From Morinoia aosen (taxonomy: Eukaryota > Arthropoda > Malacostraca > Amphipoda > Talitridae), in contig CM059558.1 of NCBI GenBank assembly GCA_030386875.1, positions 9,867,501 to 9,931,500 on the forward strand: a DNA stretch of 64,000 bases. The letters are read 5' to 3'. The notes beneath the pieces were generated by a model. The model was not told where the DNA came from. It did not search any database and was given only the letters and a program-made list of their open reading frames with translations. A program made the translations under genes and the position numbers. This document shows positions 21,331-33,300 of the stretch, piece after piece. Numbering within the stretch: the stretch's first letter is position 1; the number at the start of each line of letters is the position of its first letter.

Positions 21331-22632
21331 TCAAATTAATCTAAGTCAAGTTCAAATTAATCCGAGTAAAGTTCAAATTAATCCGAGTAAAGTTCAAATT
21401 AATCCGAGTCAAGTTCAAATTAATCCGAGTCAAGTTCAAATTAATCCGAGTCAAGTTCAAATTAATCCAAGTCAAGTTCAAATTAATCCAAGTCAAGTTC
21501 AAATTAATCCAAGTCAAGTTCAAATTAATCCAAGTCAAGTTCAATTTAATCCAATTCAAGTTCAAATTGATCCAAGTCAAGTTCAAATTGATCCAAGTCA
21601 AGTTCAAATTAATCCGAGTCAAGTTCAAATTAATCCAAGTCAAGTTCAAATTAATCCAAGTCAAGTTCAATTTAATCCAAGTCAAGTTCAATTTAATCCA
21701 AGTCAAGTTCAATTTAATCCAAGTCAAGTTCAATTTAATCCAAGTCAAGTTCAATTTAATCCAAGTCAAGTTCAAATTAATCCAAGTCAAGTTCAATTTA
21801 ATCCAAGTCAAGCTCAATTTAATCCAATTCAAGTTCAATTTAATCCAAGTCAAGTTCAATTTAATCCAATTCAAGTTCAAATTGATCCAAGTCAAGTTCA
21901 AATTAATCTGAGTCAAGTTCAATTTAATCCAAGTCAAGCTTAATTTAATCCAAGTCAAGTTCAATTTAATCCAAGTCAAGATCAATTTAATCCAATTCAA
22001 GTTCAAATTGGTCCAAGTCAAGTTCAAATTAAACCATGTCAAGTTCAAATTAATCCGAGTCAAGTTCAATTTAATCCAAGTCAAGTTCAATTTAATCCAA
22101 GTCAAGTTCAATTTAATCCAAGTCAAGTTCAATTTAATCCAAGTCAAGTTCAATTTAATCCAAGTCAAGTTCAATTTAATCCAATTCAAGTTCAAATTGA
22201 TCCAAGTCAAGTTCAAATTGATCCAAGTCAAGTTCAAATTGATCCAAGTCAAGATCAATTTAATCCAATTCAAGTTCAAATTGATCCAAGTTAAGTTCAA
22301 TTTAATCCAAGTCAAGATCAATTTAATCCAATTCAAGTTCAAATTGGTCCAAGTCAAGTTCAAATTAAACCATGTCAAGTTCAAATTAATCCGAGTCAAG
22401 TTCAATTTAATCCAAGTCAAGTTCAATTTAATCCAAGTCAAGTTCAATTTAATCCAAGTCAAGTTCAATTTAATCCAAGTCAAGTTCAATTTAATCCAAG
22501 TCAAGTTCAATTTAATCCAAGTCAAGTTCAATTTAATCCAATTCAAGTTCAAATTGATCCAAGTCAAGTTCAAATTGATCCAAGTCAAGTTCAAATTAAT
22601 CCATGTCAAGTTCAAATTAATCCAAGTCAAGT
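21331..22632. repeat. 21-bp minisatellite, 62 units, with 336-bp higher-order repeat
   Basis: Unit AAGTTCAAATTAATCCRAGTC and close variants (AATTTAATCC, AAATTGATCC, ATCCAATTC). The array is 1302 bp, exactly 62 x 21. A marked group of variants (ATCAATTTAATCCAATTC, then AAATTGGTCC and AAATTAAACCATG) at 21981 recurs at 22317, a shift of 336 bp or 16 units, so the array grew by block duplication. As 21 is a multiple of three and the unit lacks stops in several frames, long artificial open frames run on both strands (up to 429 codons on the minus strand, repeating TWINLNL; 220 on the plus, repeating INPSQVQ). Confidence 0.95.
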
Positions 22633-23515
22633 CACCGATACTTTTACAATTTTATTAAAATAAAATCATTATAAGCCCAACATGAGGAATGCAATAAAAT
22701 TATTAACTAATGTATCTAATAATATAACTATATTAACAACAAAGTTTTCGATTAGGAATAATAGGACTGCTCTAGCTTTGTTAACTATATTGTTGCAATA
22801 AAATAACAAAACGAAATCCTTGCAATAGATGTTTCTAACCGTATTGCAAAGTAATGTAGACCAGTTGTAATAGCAAATGTTTTCAAAAGTAGACCGAAAC
22901 AATAATTTATCCGTAATATGGTTATCATTTTCATGTTTTTCACACCAAAATACATACTTTGACGAAAAGAAAACATTAAAATTCGTTAGGATCCGAAACC
23001 GGAGAGATGCGCTAACATGCAACCAACTATAAGATTGTTCGTGATTTTATTCAAACATCTTAAAATAGAAGAAAAATGCAAGATTTGTGATGAACGGCGA
23101 TTTGCATGCTAAATTGAAATAAAATAATTAGCTTTGTAACATTTTACGACCTACAAGCTCAATTAAAATAGAATTTTAAGTTATTTTTATGTTTAATTTA
23201 TAAAAACTTTAAAATGCGCTTTCAACTATATATGATAGGTTTAATTTTGTTAGCTAAAAATGTTTCAGTTGTAAAAGTATTATAACTTTATGTCTCCACT
23301 GTGTTCAACTATTTATGCCACAAAGTTTTGACTTAATCCGTGACATCGGGAATTCAATGTCGTAAATTCACTTAGCGGGCCTGATTAAACGATGTAATTC
23401 AACATTTTGCTAATTTACTTGGTATGAATAGGCTCTTTAGTTGATTATACTTTTCTTTTAACGAATTATGACCTCATTTTCACGATAAAGTACGTATTAT
23501 TGGAAAGTATCGATG

Positions 23516-24640
23516 AAATATCGGCCAGATTTTGCCGCTACCGGTATATCTGTACATCACTAGCCTACGATCACGCAACGTTCGCTAGTAGGTAGCTCCT
23601 CAATTCAAAATATAATTCAACTCTAACTCATCAATAATGCTAATGTTCATCAGGTGATTAAGGAGTTTTATTCTGTTAGTATTTACTTTAATGCGTTCAC
23701 GGAAATCACGACCTCCGTTTTAAAGAATCACTAAAAGAGCTCATATAAGAACGCTTTACACGAATGACATTTTGCTCGCTGATACGTAATTTTCAAGCTA
23801 TAACATGAATTACGTTCAGGTTAAAGTAGCATTATATATTCGGCTGCATCGTACCTGCATTTTTGAAATACGCCTGGTATTTTGGCGGTAACCATCAGTG
23901 TCAGTATGGCTAAGTTAAGTTCTTTTAGGTTAGTTTATTCAGCTAATCTAACGTTACCTAACCTAATTTACCCAGCATCACGTCATGCTGTATTACGTCA
24001 TATATACGTGTCCGTTTTTCCGCTTTTTATATACAAAGTTCCTATAACTTCACAGGTTAATATCTTAAAAATTATGCATCTACAGTGAGCAAAATATCAT
24101 TCATTTAAAACGTTCTTAAATGTGTTCCTTTTCTGCGGCTCGAGAATTCTTAATTTCCGCGAACGAATTTAAGTAAATATTGATGTTTTCTTCTTTAAAC
24201 ATCGTTATTCCTTCATTTTATAACGCAGCTCGTCAGATATTTATTGAAGTTTAATTTTCTTTCTAATAAATTGAAAACTAGTGATGTACAGACAATAGAA
24301 TAAGGCCGATACCGAAACCATCAGTAGGTTTCGGTATACCGATACCGAAACCTACATCTAAATTGAAAATATTGCATATTGTTTCTTGTCAAAGGTTTCT
24401 CAAGTGGAATTATACTGCAACTTAGAAGTTTGAAGCTAAATTGTGTTAACACTTACTGTAAAATAAGAATGGAATTAATAGTGAATAAACATATCATTAC
24501 TATTCATTACAATTCATTCACACTAAAAAATTATTCAGACGACAAGGTTGAAGGCACTTGTTGTCTCAACCGTCACCTTCATCAGGCGCTTGACAACATG
24601 CCATACCGGCATAACGTCTTCAATGGAATAAGAAACTAAC
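23516..24640. other. Unassigned stretch with two facing element termini
   Basis: CTGTACATCACTAG at about 23560-23575 and CTAGTGATGTACAG at about 24281-24294 are reverse complements, each next to a segment built from CCGATACCG/CGGTAT words. They look like the ends of two related elements facing each other. No coding sequence was seen. GTCACCTTCATCAGGCGC near 24570, read on the minus strand, resembles a decayed PLE hammerhead region. Confidence 0.45.
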
Positions 24641-24679
24641 TTGAGAGCGTACACCTCATACCTTTTCAGAGCAAAAATT

Positions 24680-24845
24680 TTTTCAAAAATAAGATACACT
24701 CTAACGTACTACACACTTGCACTGAAATACAGTCTGACATTGCTTGAAACTTATTAAATGAGTCAGAAACCAGCACCACATCTGAGACGCACAACTGTCA
24801 CAACACAATTTAAATAACTGGCGCCGCCCGGCCCTTGACATCTTG
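24680..24845. repeat. Dispersed repeat, second copy of 11130-11290
   Basis: Same order of shared words as the copy inside the TA-flanked element. It ends shortly before GCAGTGTTGCCATC, which looks like a hAT terminus. Confidence 0.6.
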
Positions 24846-24859
24846 CCTACGTGGGCGAG

Positions 24860-26390
24860 CAGTGTTGCCATCTCTAACTCGAGTGCAGATAAAAATTATT
24901 GGCTTAGATGAATAACAGGATAGTATTATTTAATGAAAACTGTAATAAATGATTAAATTGGCATTTAAATACCTTAATACATTATAAATATCCGCAAGTT
25001 AAAGTTTTAGGTAAATTTAACAATTTTTTAGCTGACAGCTTTGACTAGCAAGTATTCCTCGGCAGCTACCAACTGTAATTTTCATGGCAAATGAATTTTG
25101 CTGTCTGAGAGTGCTCAAGAATGTTGGCATGTACGATTTTTCATAAGAATGTTTTTTATCTTTCATTTGAGAGTAATTTGAACTCGATAGGTGAATCATT
25201 TCAAAAGTTACGAGTGGTAGACTGAGATCTTAAGTTGCACTCAAGAAATTCTAAAGAAATTTCTGTAGTTTCCAGAAGACCGTTTCCTTACAGTCTCCGC
25301 TGCAGCCTGACAGCATTTTACGTACTATGAAAAGTTAAACTTTTAAGGCTATTAGTGTCTTAAAAATTTATAATTATCGGCTTATGCAATGTATTCATCG
25401 TATTTTGATTTTTATCGTAGGTATCTCTCACTATTTCGAGACGGTATCTAAATAATAAACCGATGAACAGTTATTCTCTTATTAAACTATTGCATTTCCT
25501 TTAATATTGTTATCATTGTCGCAATTTACTTCTGTTTGTAGGCTATTACGTGTAGTTTTTAATCCACGTATTCTTTAAGATTTTTGTCTATGATGGATCT
25601 GTCCAAATTGAGCGAGCATTGAATTAATTTTCGATTTATCTGCAAGCCTTTTTTAAAATGAGCCAAGAGCTTGAAACGTTCATATGAATTCGTTTTTAAA
25701 ATGGATCTTCTCTATCGCCTGCTTTACGGACTGTTTTTTCTTGTATGAGATTTGCACATATAATTGTTCTGACAATTATACATACTTTATTAGGCTTGGT
25801 TGGAATAAAGCATCCCCTCAGGGGGATACAGCTATTGTATATGTGGGAATTAGCGCTCCCAGGGGAAAAATGTGAGGGCCCGAGCTGAGAGTTAAGTAGG
25901 GCTTCTTTTTGTTGAAATAAAATGATTTTGTTGGGTTAAGGACCACCTTTTTTCGATTCACTACTGCACGGTTTTTCAGCAGCTCGGACTTTTTTTCTCA
26001 ACTTTTATCTTATTTTATGAACTTCTTTCTCATCTTACTCTCATATTCTGCTCAGATTCCTCAGTCTCTTATCACCATACTGAATGGTGCCTTCCTCCTT
26101 CCTCTCTTCGATACGCTCTATTTTTTTTAGCGGTTAGGGAGGCTTTAACAAACTCATAATCTAATCTGGAATAAAGCATCGTATTCATAGAGGCCTGAAT
26201 GTTTTAATTTTTATCTCAGTGTGAAAGGTTTTATAATTAGTAGAGCAAAAATGTAAAATTTCAGAATAACTTTTTATATATATTTCATTATTATTTTGTT
26301 CATTTCATTTCAAAATTAAGGGGTTATTTAACATAGATTAATTTTAGTTGCTTGAGGGCATGAGAAACAAGTGTCATAAAAACACGGTAT
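24860..26390. other. AT-rich stretch without recognisable genes
   Basis: Only short open frames. No paired termini or arrays were recognised. Confidence 0.45.
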
Positions 26391-26397
26391 CATCGAT

Positions 26398-26622
26398 TCT
26401 GAGCCAGATGGCCGTCCATGGCCAAGTCAACCTCGAATCGCTACTAGATGCCGCGAATTAAAGACGGTGTATGGACGGGAGGCCACGGATGGCAGTGCCG
26501 ATCATAACATGCTCGTCAATTGGGCGGTGTACCGTTGTTTTATCGGTCGGATGGCCGAATGACCAATAAATCGCGGATAATAAGCCCTGTCAACCATATT
26601 CCACCGGTGCACCGTCCTCGAT
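26398..26622. promoter_or_regulatory. GC-rich island in AT-rich DNA, candidate regulatory block
   Basis: About 225 bp with clearly higher GC and no repeats, between AT-rich flanks. It holds dense short words (GATGGCCGTCCATGGCC, GGACGGGAGGCC, CGGTCGGATGGCCG, CCAATAAATCGCGG, GGTGCACCGTCC) and no open frame of note. It directly precedes a TG-rich simple repeat. This is suggestion only; conservation was not tested. Confidence 0.3.
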
Positions 26623-26624
26623 TT

Positions 26625-26740
26625 TCAATAGGGGTGTATGTGTGCGTGTTGGGCGTATGTATATGCGTAGGTATGTATGTGCATGAATATGTGTAAATTT
26701 TTACATATACGTGTGCACATATGTGTGTAACACGCTGACA
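26625..26740. repeat. Degenerate TG/TATG simple repeat
   Basis: Alternating GTGTATGTGTGCGTG and GTATGTATGTGCATG words with an inverted segment near 26695-26725 (TTTTTACATATACGTGTG). Confidence 0.8.
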
Positions 26741-29700
26741 ACTGGCATTTTAACTAAAGATACTGGTTCTTTTTTTCTGTTTCACCCTCAACTTGTGACA
26801 ATACCTAACTCGTCATCTCATTATTGTAAATCATCCATGTAAAAAAACTATAAATTCGTTGTGTGATCAATGATCATCCGTTTATATTTAAATAAAATGC
26901 TTATCAACTAGTGACCGCTATGATAAAAATTTCTAATTAGAAATAAAAAACTTGTATATAATTTCTGTGGTCCCCATTCTTATATTTATATTTTTTCACG
27001 CTTCCTTGAAGTAACATTTTTAAACATCTGCGGACACAAGCAATTTCTAATATTACTTCCTGGCATCACGAATTTCAAAGTTTTATGTCATGTTCATGTA
27101 AACTGTCAAAGTGTTTCCACCCCACAATGAAAATGCATCGTCCATGAAATGGTGTTGTCTCTTATATTTATAATTACATGCATCATCAGATGTAGATTAA
27201 GCAACATTAGGAGTAGTATATTACCCTCAATAATTTTTTTTCGACTAGTGACATGGTATTACAATACTCGTGTGTGTGTGTATCATCGAAGTGTATTAGC
27301 TTTAAGATATTTTAAAAACTAATGATGGTACTTTTGTGCCATCTATATTGGAAATAAACTGTTTTACGTTTTTCTTTTCTATATGCAGCAGAACTTATGA
27401 AGTAACCGTTACTTTATTCATTTATTCATTTACATTATTTTCACTACCACAAGCACTTTAACATCTTCCCACCTAAAAATAAATAAAGTTACCGCCGTCT
27501 ATTTGAACGATTTTGCTTTCTGTGTAGTAGCAGCAGCAGCATCAACGATTTATCATTCGAAATATCATCCTGAACTAGGTTTTAATTTGTGTACCCTCGC
27601 TAAGCCGAAATTAGAATTGCAACACAAGCCCTGTTTTGACCTAAAAAACATGAGCAGCATCCGAAAGAACGCGCAGATAGTCCACGACGCAGTTAATTTG
27701 CGAATGCATTTTAGGTCGTCCACAGCCCGGTGCACCTAAACGGAAGTTATTTGACTGAAAATAGTGTCATGGCGGATATCCTAAAAAGAAGAAGCGCACA
27801 CAGTTGAAACGAAAAATTTTTCAAATAGAAAGTTTTATCGAAATATCTTGGTATAAAAATTAACAGATAACATAACGTGACCGAACACAACGGGAGCAGG
27901 ATTGGGACGCTGTGCACACTGACAAGTTATTTTAGATTCTCTGCCATTCATTTGTGTAGTACACATACCTGTGCGAGTGTTCGTGTATCACCAGGGCATT
28001 GTTACCGTGCGCACTTTAATATAGGTTAAACCTCAACCTATCTGTGGAGTACCTTGCTCGCGACGTGTCATTAATTTGGTGGCTACTTCAGACTTGTGAG
28101 GATGTGACGCTGGGACATCTGCTGTTGAACGTGTAATTAATCCTATTTTTTATTTTTTTCCAGTAATTTTACTTATTGTCTAAAGTAAACGTGAATTTAA
28201 TTGTCTAAAGTAAACGTGAATTGTCGAACCAAACTGAAGAACTCTCGGTATGTAGGAACTGTGGCTGAGGTAAGTGGATTATGTACATATGTGTGCTCAG
28301 CCAAGTTCCGTTTGTACAGTAGATATAGGATTCTGTTCTTTTGTACGTGACTTGCTTGGTTAGTTAGTAAATAAACTTTTGTGAAATTCTGCGAATAAAC
28401 TTCATTCATAGTTATTCAGTTGTTAAACTAAATTCTTATTTTCATTAATCTATTTGTATGTGCCTTGCCTTTGAAGTGGAAACATTCATAATATTGTTAG
28501 TTACTTGTTTATCAAAACCCGTGTGTATCGGTCAATATGCGAAATTTAACCAAATTATTTACTTCAATTATTTTACTTCCTATTTGAACATTATTTCTAT
28601 TATTCCATTTTCTATTTCGTTGTATACTTTGCCTTATCCGTCAATTGTTATTTCTGTTAATTAGTGTTCTTCTTGCGTTATTTCGGCTTTAGGAAGCAGA
28701 CTGTCATTATTTTTAGTTTACCTGGTTTATCTTTTGCTTTCAGCCGATGTGTAAACACCCCTGTGTTTCCCGCCCACGCTCCATTTCTGGGGCTCTCCTA
28801 ACTATTATCGTTTCATTGTTTCCTGATTTTTCCCTTATGTTCTTCACCACTGGTTTTCATTCCGTAATCCCTCCTGTGTAATTTACGCTGATTATGTTTC
28901 TGTTATAAATATACCTGAACGCTTTTGGTTATTCTCCTTCATTTTCTTAAAGTCCTCTGGTAATCGAGAGAGCATTATTCTTTTTCCTAATTCGGCACCC
29001 GCTAACAGCATAACGTAGGCATTCATCACGAATTCTGCATTTCATTTGAAACTAAAATTGGAGCATTGTTATAATCAAGGCTTGTAATGCATAGGTGTAA
29101 CTATTATTGGTCATTTTCAATAGTCTTTTTATCTTTAACAGGCATTAGATCCTGACCAATAATTATAATGCAACTATTAAAACATTCTGGTTTAACTCAA
29201 TCACAAGTCAATCAATACAGGAAAATTACAAAATTAATCTGCTTAAAATGCTTTTATCATTCACGACGTCATGAAAGAGCCTGTAGACACGCTTTCAGAA
29301 TCTTTAAATTCAAGCAAATTGACTTGTTAATAATGAATATTTCAAAATATAATTACATATTGGAAATTCTGGTAATTATCTACCCGGCAATATTTTCCCC
29401 ATTATTTCATAGCAACGTATTCAGAAAACTTATCACCGAAATTGCACTACCATCAATCCACAAAAGTTAAGGAACGCCTCCACAAATGTCCAACAAATTT
29501 ACACATACGATCTGAGAGTAAAAAAGTTTCAATTCTCACGTTCCACGCTCAAGTTCCTGTGATTAATTATAAGGTAATGGACACACACTAGTTTCTAGAT
29601 GTACTTAGATCTTGTTTTAATTCGAATCGCCTTTGTGGCTGATTCAAATGCCAACGAACTGGTGTTGTTGTCCAACTTGTCGTACAGCTTTGGATGTTGT

Positions 29701-30390
29701 CACCAGGTGGCGTATTGCTCTTTATCTTTGCTGCTATTTGTTCTTGGCTGGTCGTCATCACACCACCTGCTCGTTTATGAAATTACATAAATGGACTTAT
29801 CTTATTTTGCATACCGTGGTATTGGTAACTGTAGTGGGCCATAGTCTTAAGTCTGACGAAGTAGATTAAGTGAATATTAGAAACCTAGTTCAAACCCACG
29901 GTAGCATTCCCTTGTAACTTGTCCTCCCGTGTCACGTCGGAACGCCCTTCAGAGGTGTGTATGATTGTTTAAACTTGAACGCGTGTAGGTCATGTAATAG
30001 GAAAATGGCATGTCATTTATTCTTATTTTGCAGCAACTTGGTCTTATTTGTGTTTTTTCTGTTTGTTGTACTCGTAGATTACGTGAGGGGACTGTTGCTG
30101 ACGTTCTCTCTCCCTCTCTCTCTAGTACCTTTATGATTCATGATAGGATTACGCTGACAGTGTCGCACCCATTTCCTCGGATAAATTTGAAAGTTTAATA
30201 AATTAGTTGTTGGTGACCTTTCTTTTGGCCTTGGGAGATTGGTGGGGTGAAGGCGGCTTAAAACAAGATCAGATCTTGTTACAGTAACATTAGATCCAGC
30301 ATTTTATAAATGTAATCGCTGGTAATTATGTTTTCATGTCTCATGCTCTCACAATTTCTCCCTGAGTTCGTTTGTTCTACTTTAGTGAAT
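26741..30390. other. AT-rich stretch without recognisable genes
   Basis: Open frames up to 100 codons occur without recognisable motifs or clear codon bias. A 24-25 bp unit (TCTAAAGTAAACGTGAATT) is tandemly duplicated at about 28177-28223. Nothing else was recognised. Confidence 0.45.
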
Positions 30391-30394
30391 TATG

Positions 30395-32052
30395 TTTAAG
30401 AGCAATACGAAAATGTAAAATATCACGAGAAAAAAGATATTGCAAGAGTGTTTAACAAATTTTTTGTAAACATAGGGAAAAATATAGCCGATAGTCTCTT
30501 TAGTGAACCTGCAGACCACTTGCAATACATGGACCATGTCTGTCCGTGAACACAACTCTTTTTTTTCACGCCAAATAATCACTCCGATGTAAGTACGTGC
30601 ATAAACAACTTGAAAAATGAATCAAGTGGATTAAACACATTCTCGGCTAAAGTTCTTAAGACTATAGCTGATATAATAGCACCGTGCATTTCTAATATTG
30701 TCAACCAAACACTTTTTCAAGGTATCTTCCCAACTCTCCTAAAATTGCCAGAGTGACCCCTAATTTAAAAAATAGTGATGAAATGCATTATTAATTATAG
30801 ACCTATCTCTGTACCATCAATTATTAGCAGAATATTCGAAAAAATTGTGTATAAAAAAGTGTATTCTTATTTTGAGCAAAAATGTTTTCTCTACGACAAA
30901 CGATGCGGTTTTCGTTCTAAAAAATCGGCGACACAAGCTATATTAAACCATTTACAATACCTTTATCTTAATATAGATGACGGAAAGCTTGTTTTCTCCG
31001 TATTTTTGATTTTCGGAAAGCATTCGATTGTGTGGACCTTAAAATATTACTCTCGAAACTACATTGTTATGGCATTCGGTTGGTTGCCATGATTGGTTCA
31101 GATCATACCTAACAAATCGGAAGCAATACGTTGTCATTGACGACGTAAAATCAAACCCACAGACAATTAGCCATGGAGTTCCACAAGGATCTGTCCTTGG
31201 GCGTCTCCTATTTCTGATTTTTATCAATGATATTATCAAATCTACATCATTTTTCAAATTCATACTTTTGCCGATGACAGCACGCTTTCTGCGGTCCTTC
31301 CGAACCAAAATCCCGCAATGATTGCGGAGAGTATAAATAATGAACTCCAAAAGGTTTCATCGTGGCTTAAAGCTAATAAAATCTGCCTTAATATCGAAAA
31401 AATAAATATATTACATTCTCATACAAGAAAAATATATCTCTCCCACGCATAAAAATTGGCAAAGGTGAAATCGAAGAAACCAACTCATGTACCTAAGTTT
31501 CTGGGCATCATACTAGATTAACATCTGATCTTCAAACAGCACATCGCTCATATTAGTTCTAAATTATCAAAATCCATCGTAATCCTAAATAAATTTAAAA
31601 ATTACATGCCAGAAACAGCTTTACAAATACTCTACCGAACGCTCATTTCACCATACTTGCAAAGCGGATTAGAAGCATGGCACGGAACTGATAAAAATAA
31701 AACCAATATAATATTCACTCTGCAAAAAAGAGCCATCAGAGCGGTAAAGAATCTAGAATATAATGCTCACACAAATGATTCATTCAAAAATTTACAAATA
31801 CTTAAACTTTTGGATCTCTACAAAATCTCCATTTGTAATTTCATTTACAAAACATTAACAAATGATGGCGATGATAGCCTAAAACAATTACTAACTGCGC
31901 CAACTGGTGATCACGACCGATTAACCCGAAATAGATGTAAATTCATGCTTCCTTATTATTCGAAGACCCGGTCTCAACATAGTATCCTCTCCGTTGGAAC
32001 TCATTCCCTGCGGGGATCCGTGAAAGTAATTCTTACAAGGTATTCAAAATAA
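30395..32052 (+). pseudogene. LINE C copy 1 reverse transcriptase
   Basis: Motifs in order: VFNKFFVNIGKNIADSL (linker), NESSGLNTFSAKVLKTIADI (region 1, usual KSSGxDxIxxKxLK), INYRPISVPSIISRIFEKIV, KSATQAILNHLQYLY, GVPQGSVLGRLLFLIFINDI, FADDSTLSAV (catalytic, near 31267), then SSKLSKSIVILNKFK and LYRTLISPYLQSGLEAWHGT with NIIFTLQKRAIRAVKNL. This C-terminal ISPYLxYGIEAWHG region is typical of CR1/L2/Rex-like elements; subclade not certain. Lesions include a stop after MDHVCP, a frame change near 30760, disruption around the LDFRKAFD box (31000-31080) and others. The frame from 31606 to 32052 is open. Confidence 0.88.
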
Positions 32053-32470
32053 ATCTTCAATCTCACTTCCTATCAGAATACTAGTCGAGTAAGATCACGA
32101 AGTCAAATCTTGTCTCCTACATGACTGGTCCTAATAATGTAATTTGCCATGGGTAATATCGCCGACCTTCAGTCTGCTATTAAATCGTTTATCGAATATA
32201 TTGTTAAATATAGTCCAAATGACCTATATTGTAAAATAAAACATCTAATATAGCGTTAATTATCTCATTGATCAGTCTAATGCGAAACTCAGTTAAGTGA
32301 ATTAGGTTAAACATTATTGTACACCTTAGAATAACGTTGATGGTAGGATGCTTCAGAAGTCGCTGAACTTATTCGGGCTCACAGGTAGCTATACTCAAAT
32401 TTAACCATTGACCTAGTCTTGAAACATTCTATCTCTGGATCACCTGTGGGAATCAAATTGTTAAACCCTT
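30395..32470 (+). mobile_element. LINE C copy 1, CR1/L2-like, 5' truncated
   Basis: Contains the reverse transcriptase and 3' untranslated region of a non-LTR element. Two further copies (38950-39570, 3' part only; 53845-60810, longer) allow the boundaries to be seen. The 3' untranslated region (about 32055-32470) ends near CACCTGTGG with an AAATTGT tail in the copies. Confidence 0.85.
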
Positions 32471-32479
32471 CACTTGTCA

Positions 32480-33300
32480 ACTGCTAAGCCCTTTAGGACT
32501 TCAAAATTTCTCATACAGTGGTAGCATTGCGGTTAGTTTCGCGACAGATCAAGAGAAATCCATCTTCAAATGACGTCTTCCATTTATTAGGCTTTATTAA
32601 TTTACACACATTGCAATGAAACATTATTGTTTTAACTTTAAAGTTTGACCCACCATCAATAAAAAAAATTAAACTGTAATTTGATTATTTTTCTATTTGA
32701 AGCAAACTTTTTCAACACAAAATGAAAAAATGTTTCAACGGTGACTCAAGTAATTCTGAGAAGCAAGTGATAATTTCCATTGGTGCTCTTTTTTAATGGA
32801 AAACGCTTTCACGTTGCCTTATGTGACCTGCTGTGAGCACCATCGCTGTATTGAGTGTTTCGCTGCTGTTGCCTCTATCGTTACTTCGGTGTGTGATCTG
32901 ACGCAGGGTTATAGTTCTTATTGTCATTACTTGTTCCATCGTTGTTCGTAACGATTTTAAGATTACTTCATAATTATTGCGGTGCTAAAAAAAGTAAAAC
33001 GGAAATAATAAGTATAATCCAATCATCGGTTAGGCTTCCATCTCAATTTTCCATTTTATCAAAAGCCGCTCAACGATTTCGCACACTGCCGACATCACAG
33101 AACGCTACGCTTCCTAACCTAAACTTGCCCACCCAAACTTAGCCAGGCCGTTACCGGTCCCATTTAAAGGATGCTCAATGACCCTATTTGTGATACGAGT
33201 TTCTTCAAGGAAAATATCTAGTCCCATCATCTATGACAGGTCGTGTCCATAAATATTTCACGTATCTTACCGACGTATCAACTAGTACTGATACATTCGT
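32480..33300 (+). repeat. Repeat R, copy 1
   Basis: Shared words with 39600-40290 (ATTTATTAGGCTTTATTAAT, GCAAACTTT, CTGCTGTGAGCACCATCGCT) and, inverted, with 38460-38940 (CTAACCTAAACTTGCCCACC, GCCAGGCCGTTACC, GGATGCTCAATGACC, GATACGAGTTTC, CATCTATGACAGGTCGTGTCC). It is the terminal-repeat region of the S element without its middle. Confidence 0.8.

Larger units (their letters stand above)
19175..23515. mobile_element. Long inverted-repeat (foldback-like) element with a minisatellite core
   Basis: The left arm (19175-19313 plus 20806-21320) is the inverted copy of the right arm (about 22890-23515). Examples: CCTATTCATACCTAGTAAATT at 19262 against its partner at 23424; GGCCCGCTAACTGAATTTAC at 20809 against 23370; GTATGTATTTTGGTGTG near 21240 against 22955. 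Arms are about 620 bp with many differences. Between them lies the 21-bp minisatellite. No transposase and no clear outer target duplication were found. The architecture recalls Drosophila Foldback elements, which also combine long inverted repeats with internal tandem repeats, but no sequence identity to them is claimed. Confidence 0.78.

Noticed and set aside
21341-22630. 429-codon minus-strand and 220-codon plus-strand open frames
   Set aside because: They are by-products of a 21-bp tandem array without stops. Both strands and several frames are open at once and repeat the same seven residues, so there is no evidence of a real protein.
21331-22632. CRISPR-like array
   Set aside because: Repeats are directly adjacent with no unique spacers, and the genome is eukaryotic.
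27503-27739. 78-codon frame as a host exon
   Set aside because: No recognisable domain, no clear splice signals and no codon bias beyond the local composition.
29600-29870. Another PLE hammerhead near 29840 (CTGACGAAGT to AGAAACC)
   Set aside because: The stem between the two core boxes does not pair convincingly and no PLE coding sequence lies nearby.
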